Origin: Coxiellaceae bacterium
GTDB taxonomy: Bacteria > Pseudomonadota > Gammaproteobacteria > Coxiellales > Coxiellaceae
DNA length: 64,000 nucleotides
NCBI GenBank assembly: GCA_029212885.1
Contig: JARGPC010000006.1
Location: forward strand, 1 to 64,000
Direction: 5' to 3'
Position numbers and translations under genes: made by a program. How positions within the stretch are numbered: position 1 is the stretch's first letter; the number at the start of each line of letters is the position of its first letter. Below the pieces are notes generated by a model, which was given only the letters and a program-made list of their open reading frames with translations, searched no databases and had not been told where the DNA came from. Shown here piece by piece: positions 1-9,321 of the stretch.

Positions 1-148
1 TATCATATCGTGTTCATCATATATACAGAAGTTGCGTTAGAAATTTGAATCTAAGGAACTTGGATTCAATTGGCAGCCGTTATCCACCCAATTGCCAAGT
101 AATGGCTAAAAAGTGTATAGTGTCGGTCTTGATATTAGGAAAAGAATA

Positions 149-1033
149 ATGCCAACAATTAATTGGTTCCCTGGCCACATGGCTAAGGCGCGTCGCGAGA
201 TTTCGGAAAAAATGTCAAACATGGATTTAATCATTGAGATTTTGGATGCTCGAATTCCGTCTAGCAGTGAAAACCCCTTGGTTAATGGTTTGCGTAAAGA
301 CACGCCGTGCTTAAAGGTACTGAACAAGAGTGATTTGGCTGACCCTAAAAGCACTAAGCTATGGCTTGAATTCTACAATAAACAGCCTGGTGTTACGGCG
401 ATCGCGGTGTCGCAAACGGATCCAAAATCAGTCCGTGCCATATTAAAGCCTTATAAAAAGGTCAATGCGATGATATTAGGGATTCCTAATGTCGGAAAGT
501 CCACCATAATTAATATACTCGCCAAGCGCGCAATTGCAAAAACTGGCAATGAGCCTGCGGTAACTAAAGGGCAGCAGCGCATTGCCTTAGATCTTGATAT
601 CGTTTTATGGGATACGCCTGGATTTTTATGGCCTAAACTTGAACCCCCGTCGTGTGCTTATCGGTTGGCTGTTACTGGCGCTATCAAGGCGAGCGTTATT
701 GATTTTGAAGACGTGGCGTGTTTTTTGGTTGATACCTTGCGCCAAGCTTATCCTGAGCAATTGGCGGCATACTTTGACATTCCTGCCGATTTGCCGGATA
801 CGATAAGTGTTATGGATGCTATAGCGATGCGGCGCGCCTTTTTTAAAGGGGGGAAGATCATTAACTACCATAGGGTGTCTGAACTTTTACTCAGTAAATA
901 CCGTCAAGGTGGATTGGGCCGGATCAGCCTGGAAACGCCAGAAGTTATTGAGCAGGAGCGTTTAGCGTATGCCTGTGTTCTTGCTGAAAAAGAAGAAAAA
1001 AAGAAAGCGCGACAACAAAAGAAGAGGAAATAA
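149..1033 (+). CDS. ylqF: Ribosome biogenesis GTPase YlqF/RbgA
   Basis: Circularly permuted GTPase of the YlqF/RbgA family, known for late 50S ribosomal subunit assembly in the cytoplasm. The permuted motif order is visible: G4 NKSD at residues 59-62 comes before G1 GIPNVGKST at about 111-119 and G3 DTPG at 155-158. The N-terminal INWFPGHMAKARREI is typical of the family, and the Lys/Arg-rich tail fits rRNA binding. I place the start at the ATG at 149, preceded by AGGA at 137-140; an in-frame GTG at 113 would add 12 unconserved residues. Length (294 aa) is normal. The next gene starts 4 bp downstream, so the two are probably co-transcribed. Confidence 0.93.
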   Translation: MPTINWFPGHMAKARREISEKMSNMDLIIEILDARIPSSSENPLVNGLRKDTPCLKVLNKSDLADPKSTKLWLEFYNKQPGVTAIAVSQTDPKSVRAILKPYKKVNAMILGIPNVGKSTIINILAKRAIAKTGNEPAVTKGQQRIALDLDIVLWDTPGFLWPKLEPPSCAYRLAVTGAIKASVIDFEDVACFLVDTLRQAYPEQLAAYFDIPADLPDTISVMDAIAMRRAFFKGGKIINYHRVSELLLSKYRQGGLGRISLETPEVIEQERLAYACVLAEKEEKKKARQQKKRK

Positions 1034-1036
1034 ATA

Positions 1037-1492
1037 ATGCAAAACAACGATTTTTTTAGGCGAATGCGCTATGCCTTAAGACTTGATAACCCTACGATGC
1101 TGTCTTTGTTTGAGCAGGCAAATCATGCTATGTCAGAAGCGCAGCTGTTGCAAATTTTTAAAGATGAAGAAGAGCCGGATTATCAGGTGTTAAGTGATGC
1201 TCAGCTCAGTGACTTTTTGGATGCATACATTGTTAAATGTCGTGGCAAAAGTGATAAACCTCATGCGCCTTTTAACCCGAGTAATGATCGGTTAACCAAT
1301 AATGTTTTGCTGAAAAAATTAAGAATTTCTTTGAAATATGATGAAAAATCGATGCTGAAAACCTTTGCGAGGGGTGGCGTAGAGATCTCTTCTTCAGAGC
1401 TAGGCGCGCTGTTTAGGAAGTCAGGGAGTCGGCATTATCGAGCCTGTGGAGATCAGTGGGTGCGGCTTTTTTTGGCGGGACTTAAGAGCTAA
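1037..1492 (+). CDS. DUF1456 (YehS-like) protein
   Basis: 151-residue protein with the duplicated DUF1456 layout: two similar halves beginning near residues 5-30 (FFRRMRYALRLDNPTML) and 88-113 (NNVLLKKLRISLKYDEKSML), each followed by a short helical segment with a conserved acidic and serine-containing turn. E. coli YehS has this architecture; its function is unknown. It begins 4 bp after the ylqF stop and looks translationally coupled. It ends convergent with psuG. No signal peptide or membrane segment. Family call is confident, role is not. Confidence 0.85.
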   Translation: MQNNDFFRRMRYALRLDNPTMLSLFEQANHAMSEAQLLQIFKDEEEPDYQVLSDAQLSDFLDAYIVKCRGKSDKPHAPFNPSNDRLTNNVLLKKLRISLKYDEKSMLKTFARGGVEISSSELGALFRKSGSRHYRACGDQWVRLFLAGLKS

Positions 1493-1549
1493 AAAGCATA
1501 CTTAATAAAGAAGTGTTTTAGTCCCTACTCTGCGATAGATCCTTCCAGC

Positions 1550-2473
1550 TTAGTGATTAGGCGCTGCAAAAGCTACAGCGATTTCTGCTGCAAGTTTAGC
1601 GTTATTAAAGACTAACTCAATGTTTGACCTCAGGCTGTTACCTTTTGTGTGATCGGCAATTTTTGATAGCAAAAATGGTGTTGAGTCTTTGCCAGAAATG
1701 CCTTTGACTTCCATTTCAGCAACAGCGTCATTAATTGCTTGAGTGATTTCCTTGTTATTCATTGCGAATTCTTCAGGGATTGGATTGGCGACCACAACGC
1801 CACCTTTAAGTTGCATCCCCCACTTCGCTTTCATTGCTGTAGCAATTTGTTGTGCGCTGTCTAGACGATAATCAACTCCGAATTCACTGTCGCGAGTATA
1901 GAATGCAGGAAGCGTATCAGTTTGGTAGCCAACGACCGGAACGCCTTGTGTTTCTAAATATTCAAGGGTTAAGCCGATATCCAGGATTGATTTTGCACCC
2001 GCACATACTACAGCTATATCCGTGTTTGCAAGCTCTTGCAAATCAGCTGAGATATCAAAAGTTTGCTGTGCACCACGGTGAACTCCACCGATACCACCAG
2101 TTGCAAATACTTTGATGCCAGCCATATCAGCAAGTATCATAGTAGATGCCACCGTTGTAGCGCCATCCGTTTCTTGTGCAACAATAAATGGAATGTCACG
2201 ACGACTTGTTTTAATAACATTAAGACCCGCTTTACCTAAATACTCGATTTCTTCATTCGTCATCCCCACTTTAAGTCGACCTTTGAGAATCGAAATTGTT
2301 GCTGGTATGGCGCCATTATCTCGGATAATTTTCTCAACCTTAAGCGCAGTTTCTACATTTTGTGGGTATGGCATGCCGTGTGAGATAATCGTAGACTCTA
2401 GTGCAACCACTGGCTTACCTGCGGATAGCGCGGCATGCACTTCAGGGTTAACATCAAGATACTGCTCTAACAT
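1550..2473 (-). CDS. psuG: Pseudouridine-5'-phosphate glycosidase
   Basis: Cleaves pseudouridine 5'-phosphate to uracil and ribose 5-phosphate. The 307-residue protein is full length. Recognisable family stretches are PVVALESTIISHGMPYPQN near the N-terminus, TTVAST at 106-111, FATGGIGGVHRGA at about 123-135 and CAGAKSILDIGLTLE, in which Lys161 corresponds to the catalytic Schiff-base lysine of the E. coli enzyme. The start overlaps the end of the upstream kinase gene by 7 bp, giving a psuK-psuG operon: the kinase makes the phosphate that this enzyme splits. Confidence 0.95.
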   Translation of the reverse strand: MLEQYLDVNPEVHAALSAGKPVVALESTIISHGMPYPQNVETALKVEKIIRDNGAIPATISILKGRLKVGMTNEEIEYLGKAGLNVIKTSRRDIPFIVAQETDGATTVASTMILADMAGIKVFATGGIGGVHRGAQQTFDISADLQELANTDIAVVCAGAKSILDIGLTLEYLETQGVPVVGYQTDTLPAFYTRDSEFGVDYRLDSAQQIATAMKAKWGMQLKGGVVVANPIPEEFAMNNKEITQAINDAVAEMEVKGISGKDSTPFLLSKIADHTKGNSLRSNIELVFNNAKLAAEIAVAFAAPNH

Positions 2474-3426
2474 ATACTTTCCTTTAGTTTTTCGCTTACA
2501 ATGGCTTCAGACATGTCGGGGTTAATTGTCGCAACATGGGATAAAGCAATGCTAGCTGCGGCTAACGCATAATGAGCGCATTGACGACCACCCCATTGCC
2601 GCAACCAACCATGAGCCAAAGCCGCAATGAAGGCATCTCCAGCACCATTTGCATTGATTATTGTGGCGTTTACAGCCGGTAATAGCTCTTGTTGTTGCTG
2701 ATCACTAAAATAAACGCCGCGCTCTCCCAGCGTAATAAAAATTCGCTTAACACCTTGTTGGTGGAACCAATTGGCAATGCGATTTAAATCACTATCATGC
2801 TCACACTTAATGCTTGATAATTGTTCTGCTTCCAATAGATTTGGCTTGAGCGTATGAATTTCAGCAAGATAAGGCTTTAGCTTTTTAGCCTTAGCGCTCG
2901 AAACTGTATCTACAAAAATGGGTTGATGCGAATGTTTTTTCAGTAAATAAGCTAAAGCGCTTTCACAAAGGTTGGTGTCTATCACAATAATCGCCGCATG
3001 ATGCAATAGCGCTTCATGTTGGCTTAATGCATGATCATTAATTTTATCAAGGATGCTCATATCAGCAATGGATACATGCATCTCTCGCTCGGCATTCAAT
3101 ACAGACAGGTATGTCGAGGTTGAGGCGTTTTTAATCTGTGATACATGCTTCATATCAATGCCGGCAGCTTGACTCTGCCGTAGCACCAAATCACCGTGGG
3201 GATCTTTACCAACTGCGGAGATTAAGTAAGTCGATGAGCCCAATCGTGCTAGGTTTTCAGCTATATTACGTCCAACCCCTCCAGCAGAGCATGACACCCG
3301 CCCGGGGTTTGAGTCACCCAGCATAAAATCTTGGCTTGGTTCACCTAAAATATCAATGTTAGAGCCGCCAATAACCACAGCGTATGCGCCCTGCTGCTGA
3401 TTGATTCGTTGCTCTTGTTCGCTCAT
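2467..3426 (-). CDS. psuK: Pseudouridine kinase, PfkB family
   Basis: PfkB/ribokinase-family sugar kinase. The N-terminal AVVIGGSNIDILGEP, the GGVGRNIAENLARLG substrate-binding segment and the C-terminal ANGAGDAF anion-hole/catalytic-Asp motif are all present. Coupling to psuG (7 bp overlap) makes pseudouridine the likely substrate. I start at the ATG at 3426, with AAGGA about 7 bases upstream; the preceding TTG codon would add one residue. The leader (3441-3494) carries four short consecutive dyads, described separately. Full length, no frameshift. Confidence 0.92.
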   Translation of the reverse strand: MSEQEQRINQQQGAYAVVIGGSNIDILGEPSQDFMLGDSNPGRVSCSAGGVGRNIAENLARLGSSTYLISAVGKDPHGDLVLRQSQAAGIDMKHVSQIKNASTSTYLSVLNAEREMHVSIADMSILDKINDHALSQHEALLHHAAIIVIDTNLCESALAYLLKKHSHQPIFVDTVSSAKAKKLKPYLAEIHTLKPNLLEAEQLSSIKCEHDSDLNRIANWFHQQGVKRIFITLGERGVYFSDQQQQELLPAVNATIINANGAGDAFIAALAHGWLRQWGGRQCAHYALAAASIALSHVATINPDMSEAIVSEKLKESIC

Positions 3427-3440
3427 CAAAATTCCTTGTT

Positions 3441-3494
3441 GGTCTGAGACCCCGGCCTTGAGGCCGAAAGGAGCACGTGCCGACAGAAACTGTC
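3441..3494 (-). promoter_or_regulatory. Hairpin-dense leader of psuK
   Basis: Four near-perfect inverted repeats lie end to end just upstream of the psuK ribosome-binding site: GGTCTGAGACC at 3441-3451, CGGCCTTGAGGCCG at 3453-3466, GCACGTGC at 3473-3480 and GACAGAAACTGTC at 3482-3494. The stretch is much more GC-rich than its surroundings. It could fold in the psuK mRNA leader or hold protein operators. I do not recognise a known riboswitch class in it, and no T-run follows that would make it a terminator. Confidence 0.4.
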
Positions 3495-3754
3495 AGCTTT
3501 CATTTAAATTAGCCGCATACTAGCAAACTTTAGCAAGGGCATCAAAATAATGGTTTAACAAAAGCTGCGTAACTCCTTGCTTTTTGAGACTACCTAAATA
3601 TACATTTAAGCATTATTTACGCTATGGCAGACTACCATCTCAACCTTCAGCGCCGGGAGCTAGCCCAGCACAAGCAGCGCGCGTATTCAATGTTCACTTA
3701 CCCCACAGTCGGAAAAAAACAATACCAAGTGGGGGTAATTGTATTTGATTGTGC
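3495..3754. other. Intergenic region between psuK and the merR-type gene
   Basis: With the structured psuK leader, this forms a gap of about 325 bp. It should hold the psuK promoter and the 3' end of the MerR-type transcript. I see no convincing ORF. A GC-rich patch with GCGCCGGGAGC lies near 3650, and a CTTACCCCAC...GTGGGGGTAA pair spans about 3697-3738 with a long loop. Neither matches a structure I know. Confidence 0.4.
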
Positions 3755-4513
3755 TCAGGACAATTTTTTTTGCGCGTAGACTTCCATTGCTTGTTGCAAA
3801 TAATGCAATAACTTTGGGTGTATAGATTGATAGAATTCAACAAAGTCTGGATGCGAGCCATAGAACTTAGCCATATTAATATAAGACTCTCGCGTGGGCG
3901 TCCAGAATACTTTAGTTAATTCATAATGCAGGTGTATCAATTGCTGCACCTCATCAGATTCTGGCACCAGCCCCCGATCAATAGCTTGGGCTAAGTCCGC
4001 ATACATCTGATCGGCTTGCTGTTTATTTGCCAGCCACTTATCTTTACCCCAGCCCTTTGCTTTATTCCAAACCCGATCGATTTTTTGTTGATCAACGCCA
4101 TTATCAATCAAAAAATCCTCATACATGTGTTGTTTCTCATCCGTAAATCCTTCAAAAATTTCTTCTAGTTTTATCATTTGCTCGCCTTTTATATGTGCAA
4201 TGGTTTTATCAATGGTCTTAATCAAATCATTCATTCGATCAAGATCGCCAACCAACGCCTGGCGATGCGATTGCAGGGCTTCAATTTTATCGAAGTCTTT
4301 ACTCGCAACCATGCGCTGAATATCAGCCAAAGAAAAACCCAGCTCGCGATAAAACAAGATCTGCTGTAACAATAAGACTTGCTCTTCAGCATAATAACGG
4401 TAGTTATTATCACCAACATAAGATGGCTTTAATAAACCAATCTTATCGTAATGATGCAGTGTTCGGACTGTAACACCCGACAGATTAGCTAACTTGTTGA
4501 CCGTATATTGCAT
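3755..4513 (-). CDS. MerR-family regulator with TipAS-like domain
   Basis: Residues 1-70 form a MerR winged helix-turn-helix (YTVNKLANLSGVTVRTLHHYDKIGLL, then RYYAEEQVLLLQQILFYRELGF), followed by a dimerisation coiled coil at about 75-110. The C-terminal half, from about 130, resembles the TipAS antibiotic-recognition domain (globin-like, ligand binding). The start at 4513 has TGAGG about 9 bases upstream; the ten codons before it are unconserved. The upstream DNA carries a -35/-10 pair with a 19 bp spacer, as expected for MerR-activated promoters, so autoregulation is likely. The ligand is unknown; drug binding is inferred only from the family. Confidence 0.88.
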   Translation of the reverse strand: MQYTVNKLANLSGVTVRTLHHYDKIGLLKPSYVGDNNYRYYAEEQVLLLQQILFYRELGFSLADIQRMVASKDFDKIEALQSHRQALVGDLDRMNDLIKTIDKTIAHIKGEQMIKLEEIFEGFTDEKQHMYEDFLIDNGVDQQKIDRVWNKAKGWGKDKWLANKQQADQMYADLAQAIDRGLVPESDEVQQLIHLHYELTKVFWTPTRESYINMAKFYGSHPDFVEFYQSIHPKLLHYLQQAMEVYAQKKLS

Positions 4514-4543
4514 TTCAGTTTTCCTCAATGACCAATAACACAC

Positions 4544-4574
4544 AAGGTAAAGTATGACGTAACGTTAGAGTCAA
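4544..4574 (-). promoter_or_regulatory. MerR-type promoter/operator
   Basis: On the minus strand TTGACT (4574-4569) and TACCTT (4549-4544) are separated by 19 bp, the overlong spacer that MerR-family regulators untwist to activate transcription. The palindrome TAACGTTA lies inside the spacer. Similar TAAYGTWACG motifs occur in the two promoters at 15.6-15.75 kb. Confidence 0.5.
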
Positions 4575-4778
4575 GCGTCGAAAAAGTATACCCATGATAG
4601 ACCGCTTGAATCAAGGCATGCTATGCATTTAGATGTCTCATTAAATATGGCAGTAACTGATTGATTTTTAATGTATCATTACTGGCTGTGCAGCAATGTA
4701 GCTATAGCGTAAACCCTTAATGCTATCATAATGTTGGTATTATAGTATAAATAATGAGTGTAAATGATGCGTTGAGAA

Positions 4779-5615
4779 ATGATGAGAGAAAGCAATATAA
4801 CCCGGAATATTCAACGACAAATGGATGCGTTCGATAGCAGTGATGTTATAGCTATATGTCAGCCAGTGATGAATCATTTTGCGGTTGACTATGTATGCTA
4901 TTCGCGTGTCTATAGTGATAATAGTGAAATCAACTTAACGACGCACCCACAATGGTTTGAATACTATCTGAAACACCAACTAAAGTCACCGCAGAGATTA
5001 TATAACGAAAATCCATTAGATAAATCAATTGAGAATTATGAAGACGGTATTACTTTCTGGTCGAAAGAATTAATAGAGCAGCAATCGCAGATTGGCCAAG
5101 CGTTTATTGTTGTTAATACGAACTTATTGGCTGGCTATTGTGATTTTTATTATTTTGCTAGCACACAAGGTGGCACGCTTTTTAGGAAAAACTGTATTAG
5201 TAATACTGATATGTTTAGTCAATTTATCGATCATTTTAATTATTGCGCCACTGATATGCTGGCTAGAGTAAATAGTAAGCGCATTAAAATACCCAACAAA
5301 TTTGAAAGCGATGCAAGCTCGGATGACCACACGGTTTGTTATCAGGCGCAAATAAATCGCCAGCATTTTATGGCTGACTTAATGCAGGGTGGCTTGGTGA
5401 TTAATTTAAATAATTTGTTATTCAAGCTTACTAAGCGAGAGACTCAAATGGCCCAGCTTTTGGTGTTAGGTATGTGTGCGCGTCAAATTGCAGAGAGGTA
5501 TCATATATCACGTCGCACGGTTGAGACACATATTATTCATATTAAAGAAAAGTTACATGTCCGTAAAAAATCAGATTTAGTCAGGACATTGATGGCATCG
5601 TCTTTGCACCATTGA
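4779..5615 (+). CDS. LuxR-family transcriptional regulator
   Basis: 278-residue protein with a C-terminal LuxR/FixJ helix-turn-helix at about 215-275: LTKRETQMAQLLVLGMCARQ, then IAERYHISRRTVETHIIHIKEKLHVRKKSDL. The N-terminal 170 residues resemble the degenerate autoinducer-binding-like domains common in Legionellales regulators, but I see no full set of acyl-homoserine-lactone contact residues and no luxI homologue nearby. Two adjacent ATGs (4779, 4782) could start it, with no strong Shine-Dalgarno sequence. It ends 13 bp from the convergent 730 aa gene. Target and signal are unknown. Confidence 0.85.
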   Translation: MMRESNITRNIQRQMDAFDSSDVIAICQPVMNHFAVDYVCYSRVYSDNSEINLTTHPQWFEYYLKHQLKSPQRLYNENPLDKSIENYEDGITFWSKELIEQQSQIGQAFIVVNTNLLAGYCDFYYFASTQGGTLFRKNCISNTDMFSQFIDHFNYCATDMLARVNSKRIKIPNKFESDASSDDHTVCYQAQINRQHFMADLMQGGLVINLNNLLFKLTKRETQMAQLLVLGMCARQIAERYHISRRTVETHIIHIKEKLHVRKKSDLVRTLMASSLHH

Positions 5616-5628
5616 TTGACTAATAAGC

Positions 5629-7821
5629 TTACATTTTATGCTCTGTTACTACAGCAACCTCGACACCATGATCTTCCGGTGCATCAATTTGCAGCCCCCT
5701 TAAAAATGCGAAGCGGTTCAGTGAGCGAGGGAGTCTTGGTCTATCGTCAAAAGTTACCCTGTGACTCTCGCTTGTAGCGTTACAAGATTTAGAATCTTGT
5801 ACTACGTGTGATAGCATTTTATCATTTGATGACACGGTAAATTCACTGGGTGTGATATCTAGCAGGGTGGAGGAAAAATGCATCATAAGATACTTGCTCT
5901 CTATCATTTTCTGCATTTTCTCAACGCGACACTCAAATGGCAATTGCATCAAATAGCGCATATTTTTATGTAAAATAACCAAGCTATTCAAATACGGTGA
6001 TGTTCTCTTTCTAAGTACTCCTTGGAGCACATCAACCGCTAATTCATTAATATCCAATGCATGAGCCATTTGAAAATAGTTAATCACAAGCAGTTGATTG
6101 GCACCTTTCAATACTTTGCATAAATCAAATTGTTTTTGCTTGCTAGTAAGGGCATGCTGCTGCACGCTAGATAGCTCTCGCAGACTGTCCTCCGTAGAAA
6201 AATACACTTGGTTTGATTGCAGTCTTTGATACGTTAACGCAACAGTTTCTGGAGCCATAAATTGCCGCAAAGCAGCATCATTTAATTTCAACAGCTCATT
6301 TTCATGAATAATAACATGCATACCTAAGCTACTCTCGGCACTATCATATCCAATCTCAGCGTCGATACCCAAGACACCAAAACCCTTTTGAATATGATCA
6401 ATTACCTGTCGATTATGTCTGCGTTCTGGTATTTCTATAATGAAGTGCACGATAAATTTACCCATGTCATCCTTGAGTATGCTTGCTCTACTAGGATTAA
6501 TGCTTGCCGATAACCTATCCGTACCTATTAGTCTCGCTGCGGGTAATACATAACCCCTACTGTCATTGCTGTAATAACTGTATCTATTTGCATTGGCTAA
6601 TTGCTGAAGCAAAAATAGTCGGCTAATGATTAACTGGTCGAGTGATATTGGTTTACTGACCGGCCCCTCAGGCACCTCATCTGGGAATTCACGTTCAATG
6701 GTTTCATTTACAGTAAATATCGCACCAAACTTTCGTATGAGCTGAGCCATGCGTTGATCTAACTGATCTCGTCCATTTCTATAGTGCGAAGCAATTTCAG
6801 CATATATTGCCTTCTCTGCTGATTCCTCGTTGCACTCGGCAGATAATGCATCATAACGGTCTATTTGATGCGTTAATGTATCATGCATTGCTGGGTATCT
6901 ACGTCGTAATCTCAATAATGCTGCCGTGCGTTGCTCTATTGGCACGTGCTGTAAAACCGATAAATTTCTAACTTGAATATGCCTATATGGGTCGTCTAAA
7001 GCTTTTAGTGGCACACCTTGAAAGCGCCTTCTTAGCGCGTCGTTAATATGACTTTCTACCAATAATTGCTCAGCATTCAGGTCGAATAACGTATCAAAGG
7101 TAAAATGTAATAAACCCTTATCAAATTTCGAACCTTCGATTTGGAACACCAAATCAAACACGAATAGCTGGCCATCGACAATGCCTTTGTTTTGGCAGGC
7201 TTTACCGATCAGGTCAGAGTCCTGACAAAGGTATGAAAAAAATAATAAGTCAGCAGATCCCGTGATTGAAGCCGGCGTAAGCCCTTCGGCATGTTTTTCA
7301 CCTGCAACCGTTAAAACACCGTGATTAAGCTCTTTTTCAGAAAACGCCGCCGCAAAGTCCGTCATGGGCTTCATTTGCTGATTGAATGTGGACACCAGTA
7401 CCACTGTTGTATCATCACCAACAGTAGCGGGATGAATGAAACAATTTGCAATTTGCGCTTGCCCCTCTAAAGCAACGCCCGCCAATTGCATTGCAGCCTG
7501 CTCACCAACAACCTCTTTGATATTTCCTTTTTTGGAATATTTGATCATTCCAAGCAGATGGCTGCCATCTTCTTGCTCCTCAAGCTTTCGCCAAAACACA
7601 CCTGGGGTTACCCCTTTATTTTTTAGGCTAATAATCTCGACCATCCCAACACTTGGAATTTCAAGTAAAATAGGTCTAGCAACACCTGTAGCAATGCCGT
7701 CTCGAATACGTGCATTTAGATCCAGCTGCTCTTCAATCGCTTTAGCAGAACCGATAACGAGGGGGGCGCTCAATACGGGGGATGAACTGGCATCATCGTG
7801 TTGTAAATAGGATCTTCTCAT
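5629..7821 (-). CDS. Large orphan protein (730 aa), putative effector
   Basis: I do not recognise this protein. It has no signal peptide and no transmembrane segment. It is a mix of beta-rich N-terminal sequence (to about residue 270) and a helical remainder, with a low-complexity charged C-terminus (about 690-730). It is monocistronic between convergent luxR and the aminotransferase-like gene, with its own AT-rich upstream region. Large cytosolic orphans without enzymatic signatures, next to other orphans, fit secreted effectors of intracellular gammaproteobacteria, but no secretion signal can be identified by eye. The reading frame is intact over 2.2 kb. Confidence 0.7.
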   Translation of the reverse strand: MRRSYLQHDDASSSPVLSAPLVIGSAKAIEEQLDLNARIRDGIATGVARPILLEIPSVGMVEIISLKNKGVTPGVFWRKLEEQEDGSHLLGMIKYSKKGNIKEVVGEQAAMQLAGVALEGQAQIANCFIHPATVGDDTTVVLVSTFNQQMKPMTDFAAAFSEKELNHGVLTVAGEKHAEGLTPASITGSADLLFFSYLCQDSDLIGKACQNKGIVDGQLFVFDLVFQIEGSKFDKGLLHFTFDTLFDLNAEQLLVESHINDALRRRFQGVPLKALDDPYRHIQVRNLSVLQHVPIEQRTAALLRLRRRYPAMHDTLTHQIDRYDALSAECNEESAEKAIYAEIASHYRNGRDQLDQRMAQLIRKFGAIFTVNETIEREFPDEVPEGPVSKPISLDQLIISRLFLLQQLANANRYSYYSNDSRGYVLPAARLIGTDRLSASINPSRASILKDDMGKFIVHFIIEIPERRHNRQVIDHIQKGFGVLGIDAEIGYDSAESSLGMHVIIHENELLKLNDAALRQFMAPETVALTYQRLQSNQVYFSTEDSLRELSSVQQHALTSKQKQFDLCKVLKGANQLLVINYFQMAHALDINELAVDVLQGVLRKRTSPYLNSLVILHKNMRYLMQLPFECRVEKMQKMIESKYLMMHFSSTLLDITPSEFTVSSNDKMLSHVVQDSKSCNATSESHRVTFDDRPRLPRSLNRFAFLRGLQIDAPEDHGVEVAVVTEHKM

Positions 7822-7983
7822 CTTTTATCACATTGAATTCAAGTATTCATAATCACGAATATTTTAGCATATTGGTGTTAATATTAACATTCACTCATTT
7901 ATATGCTCTATGGGCACTTGATACAACTATATTACTGTATTTAATTTATTCATTGCTAAGTAATATATATAAGGTAATTGAGA

Positions 7984-9207
7984 TCACTTTACGTAAGTAA
8001 CTCCGTCATTCAATGTTAATGTGCGGGTAGTACGTCGAGTAGAGCTGTTCAAAAAACGGAGGTTACGTAACAAATGACTATCGGCGTGCCCTGCCCGCGT
8101 TTTTACAAATGACTTACTGGCGGCTAAAAGCATAATCTCTCGCTGCCAGCTTTTTATGCGCTTTACCATTGTCAGCACCTTGCTATCTACCCTAGCGCAC
8201 AATCTAAGGTGGTATTTGTCAATGACGACAGTAATAATACCCAACTCTAACTTAAGCCGTTTAGCATAGTCTTCAGCTGTATCGCATTGAGTTGTTGTCA
8301 TGTCCTCTTTCACATTGACTAAGACGTAGCTCGCGCCGTCCGGCTTTTTGTTAATAACACGCCAGCCATGTATGAATTCTATTTGCTCGATTAACAAGTC
8401 GCGCTTATTAAATAACCGCATAAGTGTTGTTGCGGGGATAGGGATGGTTAATGCTTTTTGTAAGCCGGCCAACTCGCTTAGTGATAGCGGTGTACCAGTA
8501 ATTAAGCGTAAATATCTATCCATGGCCTCTGCAATTGGCTTGGGGGCGATGGCATATCCAGCACGCAAGCTGTGTGATTTTGTTGTACCAGCTACATAAA
8601 TACATCGCTCATGAAGCTCTGGATATTGTGCTAAAAAACAAGGTGGAGAAGCGGCGCATAACTCGGCGTATATATCATCAATCAGGATGATGATATGAGA
8701 GTGCCTTTTTAGTAGGCGGACGATGTCCGCTGTTTCTTCGGCGGAATATTGTATACCGATTGGATTATTGTAGGGTGTAAAAACAAAAACGTCTGCCTCA
8801 GCAAGTGAGTCGTTAAGTTGCTTTAGATAAGAGTCAAAGTGTGAGCGCCTATTTTTTGCTAAAGGCAATATATCGATCGGTAGGTTATGGGCTCCCATGT
8901 GTTTTAATAAGGGCTGATATCCTGACCAGTTAGGCATTGGCAGTGCAAAGCGTGATTTACCCTTACTAACTAAGTGTTGTATAGCAGCTGTTATCAATGG
9001 TCTAACGCCAGCTGCGAAAGTTACGTCAAGCGCGCCACGAAGTGTCTTTGCAATGTTCATTTTATTGAATACAGTAGAGATGAGCTTTGGTGGTATGGAG
9101 GGGTAAGGTGACTTGGTAGTTGCTAGCGCCCTTGCCATGTCTTTTCTGATATCTTTATGTAACTGAATGTGCGTTGAACCGATTCCAAAGTCATAAATTT
9201 CTCTCAT
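7984..9207 (-). CDS. Class I/II aminotransferase-like PLP enzyme
   Basis: Fold-type I PLP protein. The segment FTPYNNPIGIQYSAEE matches the aminotransferase NP-x-G motif, IIILIDDIYAEL carries the PLP-pyridine aspartate with the following Tyr, and VAGTTKSHSLRAGYAIAP contains the Schiff-base lysine and the phosphate-binding arginine. The Lys-Arg distance is only five residues; most relatives have about eight. The last 40 residues are Arg/Thr-rich and look unrelated to the family. ATG at 9207 has AAGGA 9 bases upstream; the TTG two codons earlier is less likely. Substrate unknown; it may not be an ordinary amino-acid aminotransferase. Confidence 0.75.
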   Translation of the reverse strand: MREIYDFGIGSTHIQLHKDIRKDMARALATTKSPYPSIPPKLISTVFNKMNIAKTLRGALDVTFAAGVRPLITAAIQHLVSKGKSRFALPMPNWSGYQPLLKHMGAHNLPIDILPLAKNRRSHFDSYLKQLNDSLAEADVFVFTPYNNPIGIQYSAEETADIVRLLKRHSHIIILIDDIYAELCAASPPCFLAQYPELHERCIYVAGTTKSHSLRAGYAIAPKPIAEAMDRYLRLITGTPLSLSELAGLQKALTIPIPATTLMRLFNKRDLLIEQIEFIHGWRVINKKPDGASYVLVNVKEDMTTTQCDTAEDYAKRLKLELGIITVVIDKYHLRLCARVDSKVLTMVKRIKSWQREIMLLAASKSFVKTRAGHADSHLLRNLRFLNSSTRRTTRTLTLNDGVTYVK

Positions 9208-9321
9208 GCGCAATCATCCTTTTGCAGTCTCCGACACGGAATGCAGTATATGTTAAATATTTAAAGCAGTAAACTAGATAGCGAATGTATGCGTAAAGAT
9301 GTTTGATTTGTTGCGTGCCAT

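Noticed and set aside
2112-2525. 137-codon open frame on the plus strand
   Set aside because: Shadow of psuG/psuK, which have clear family motifs on the minus strand.
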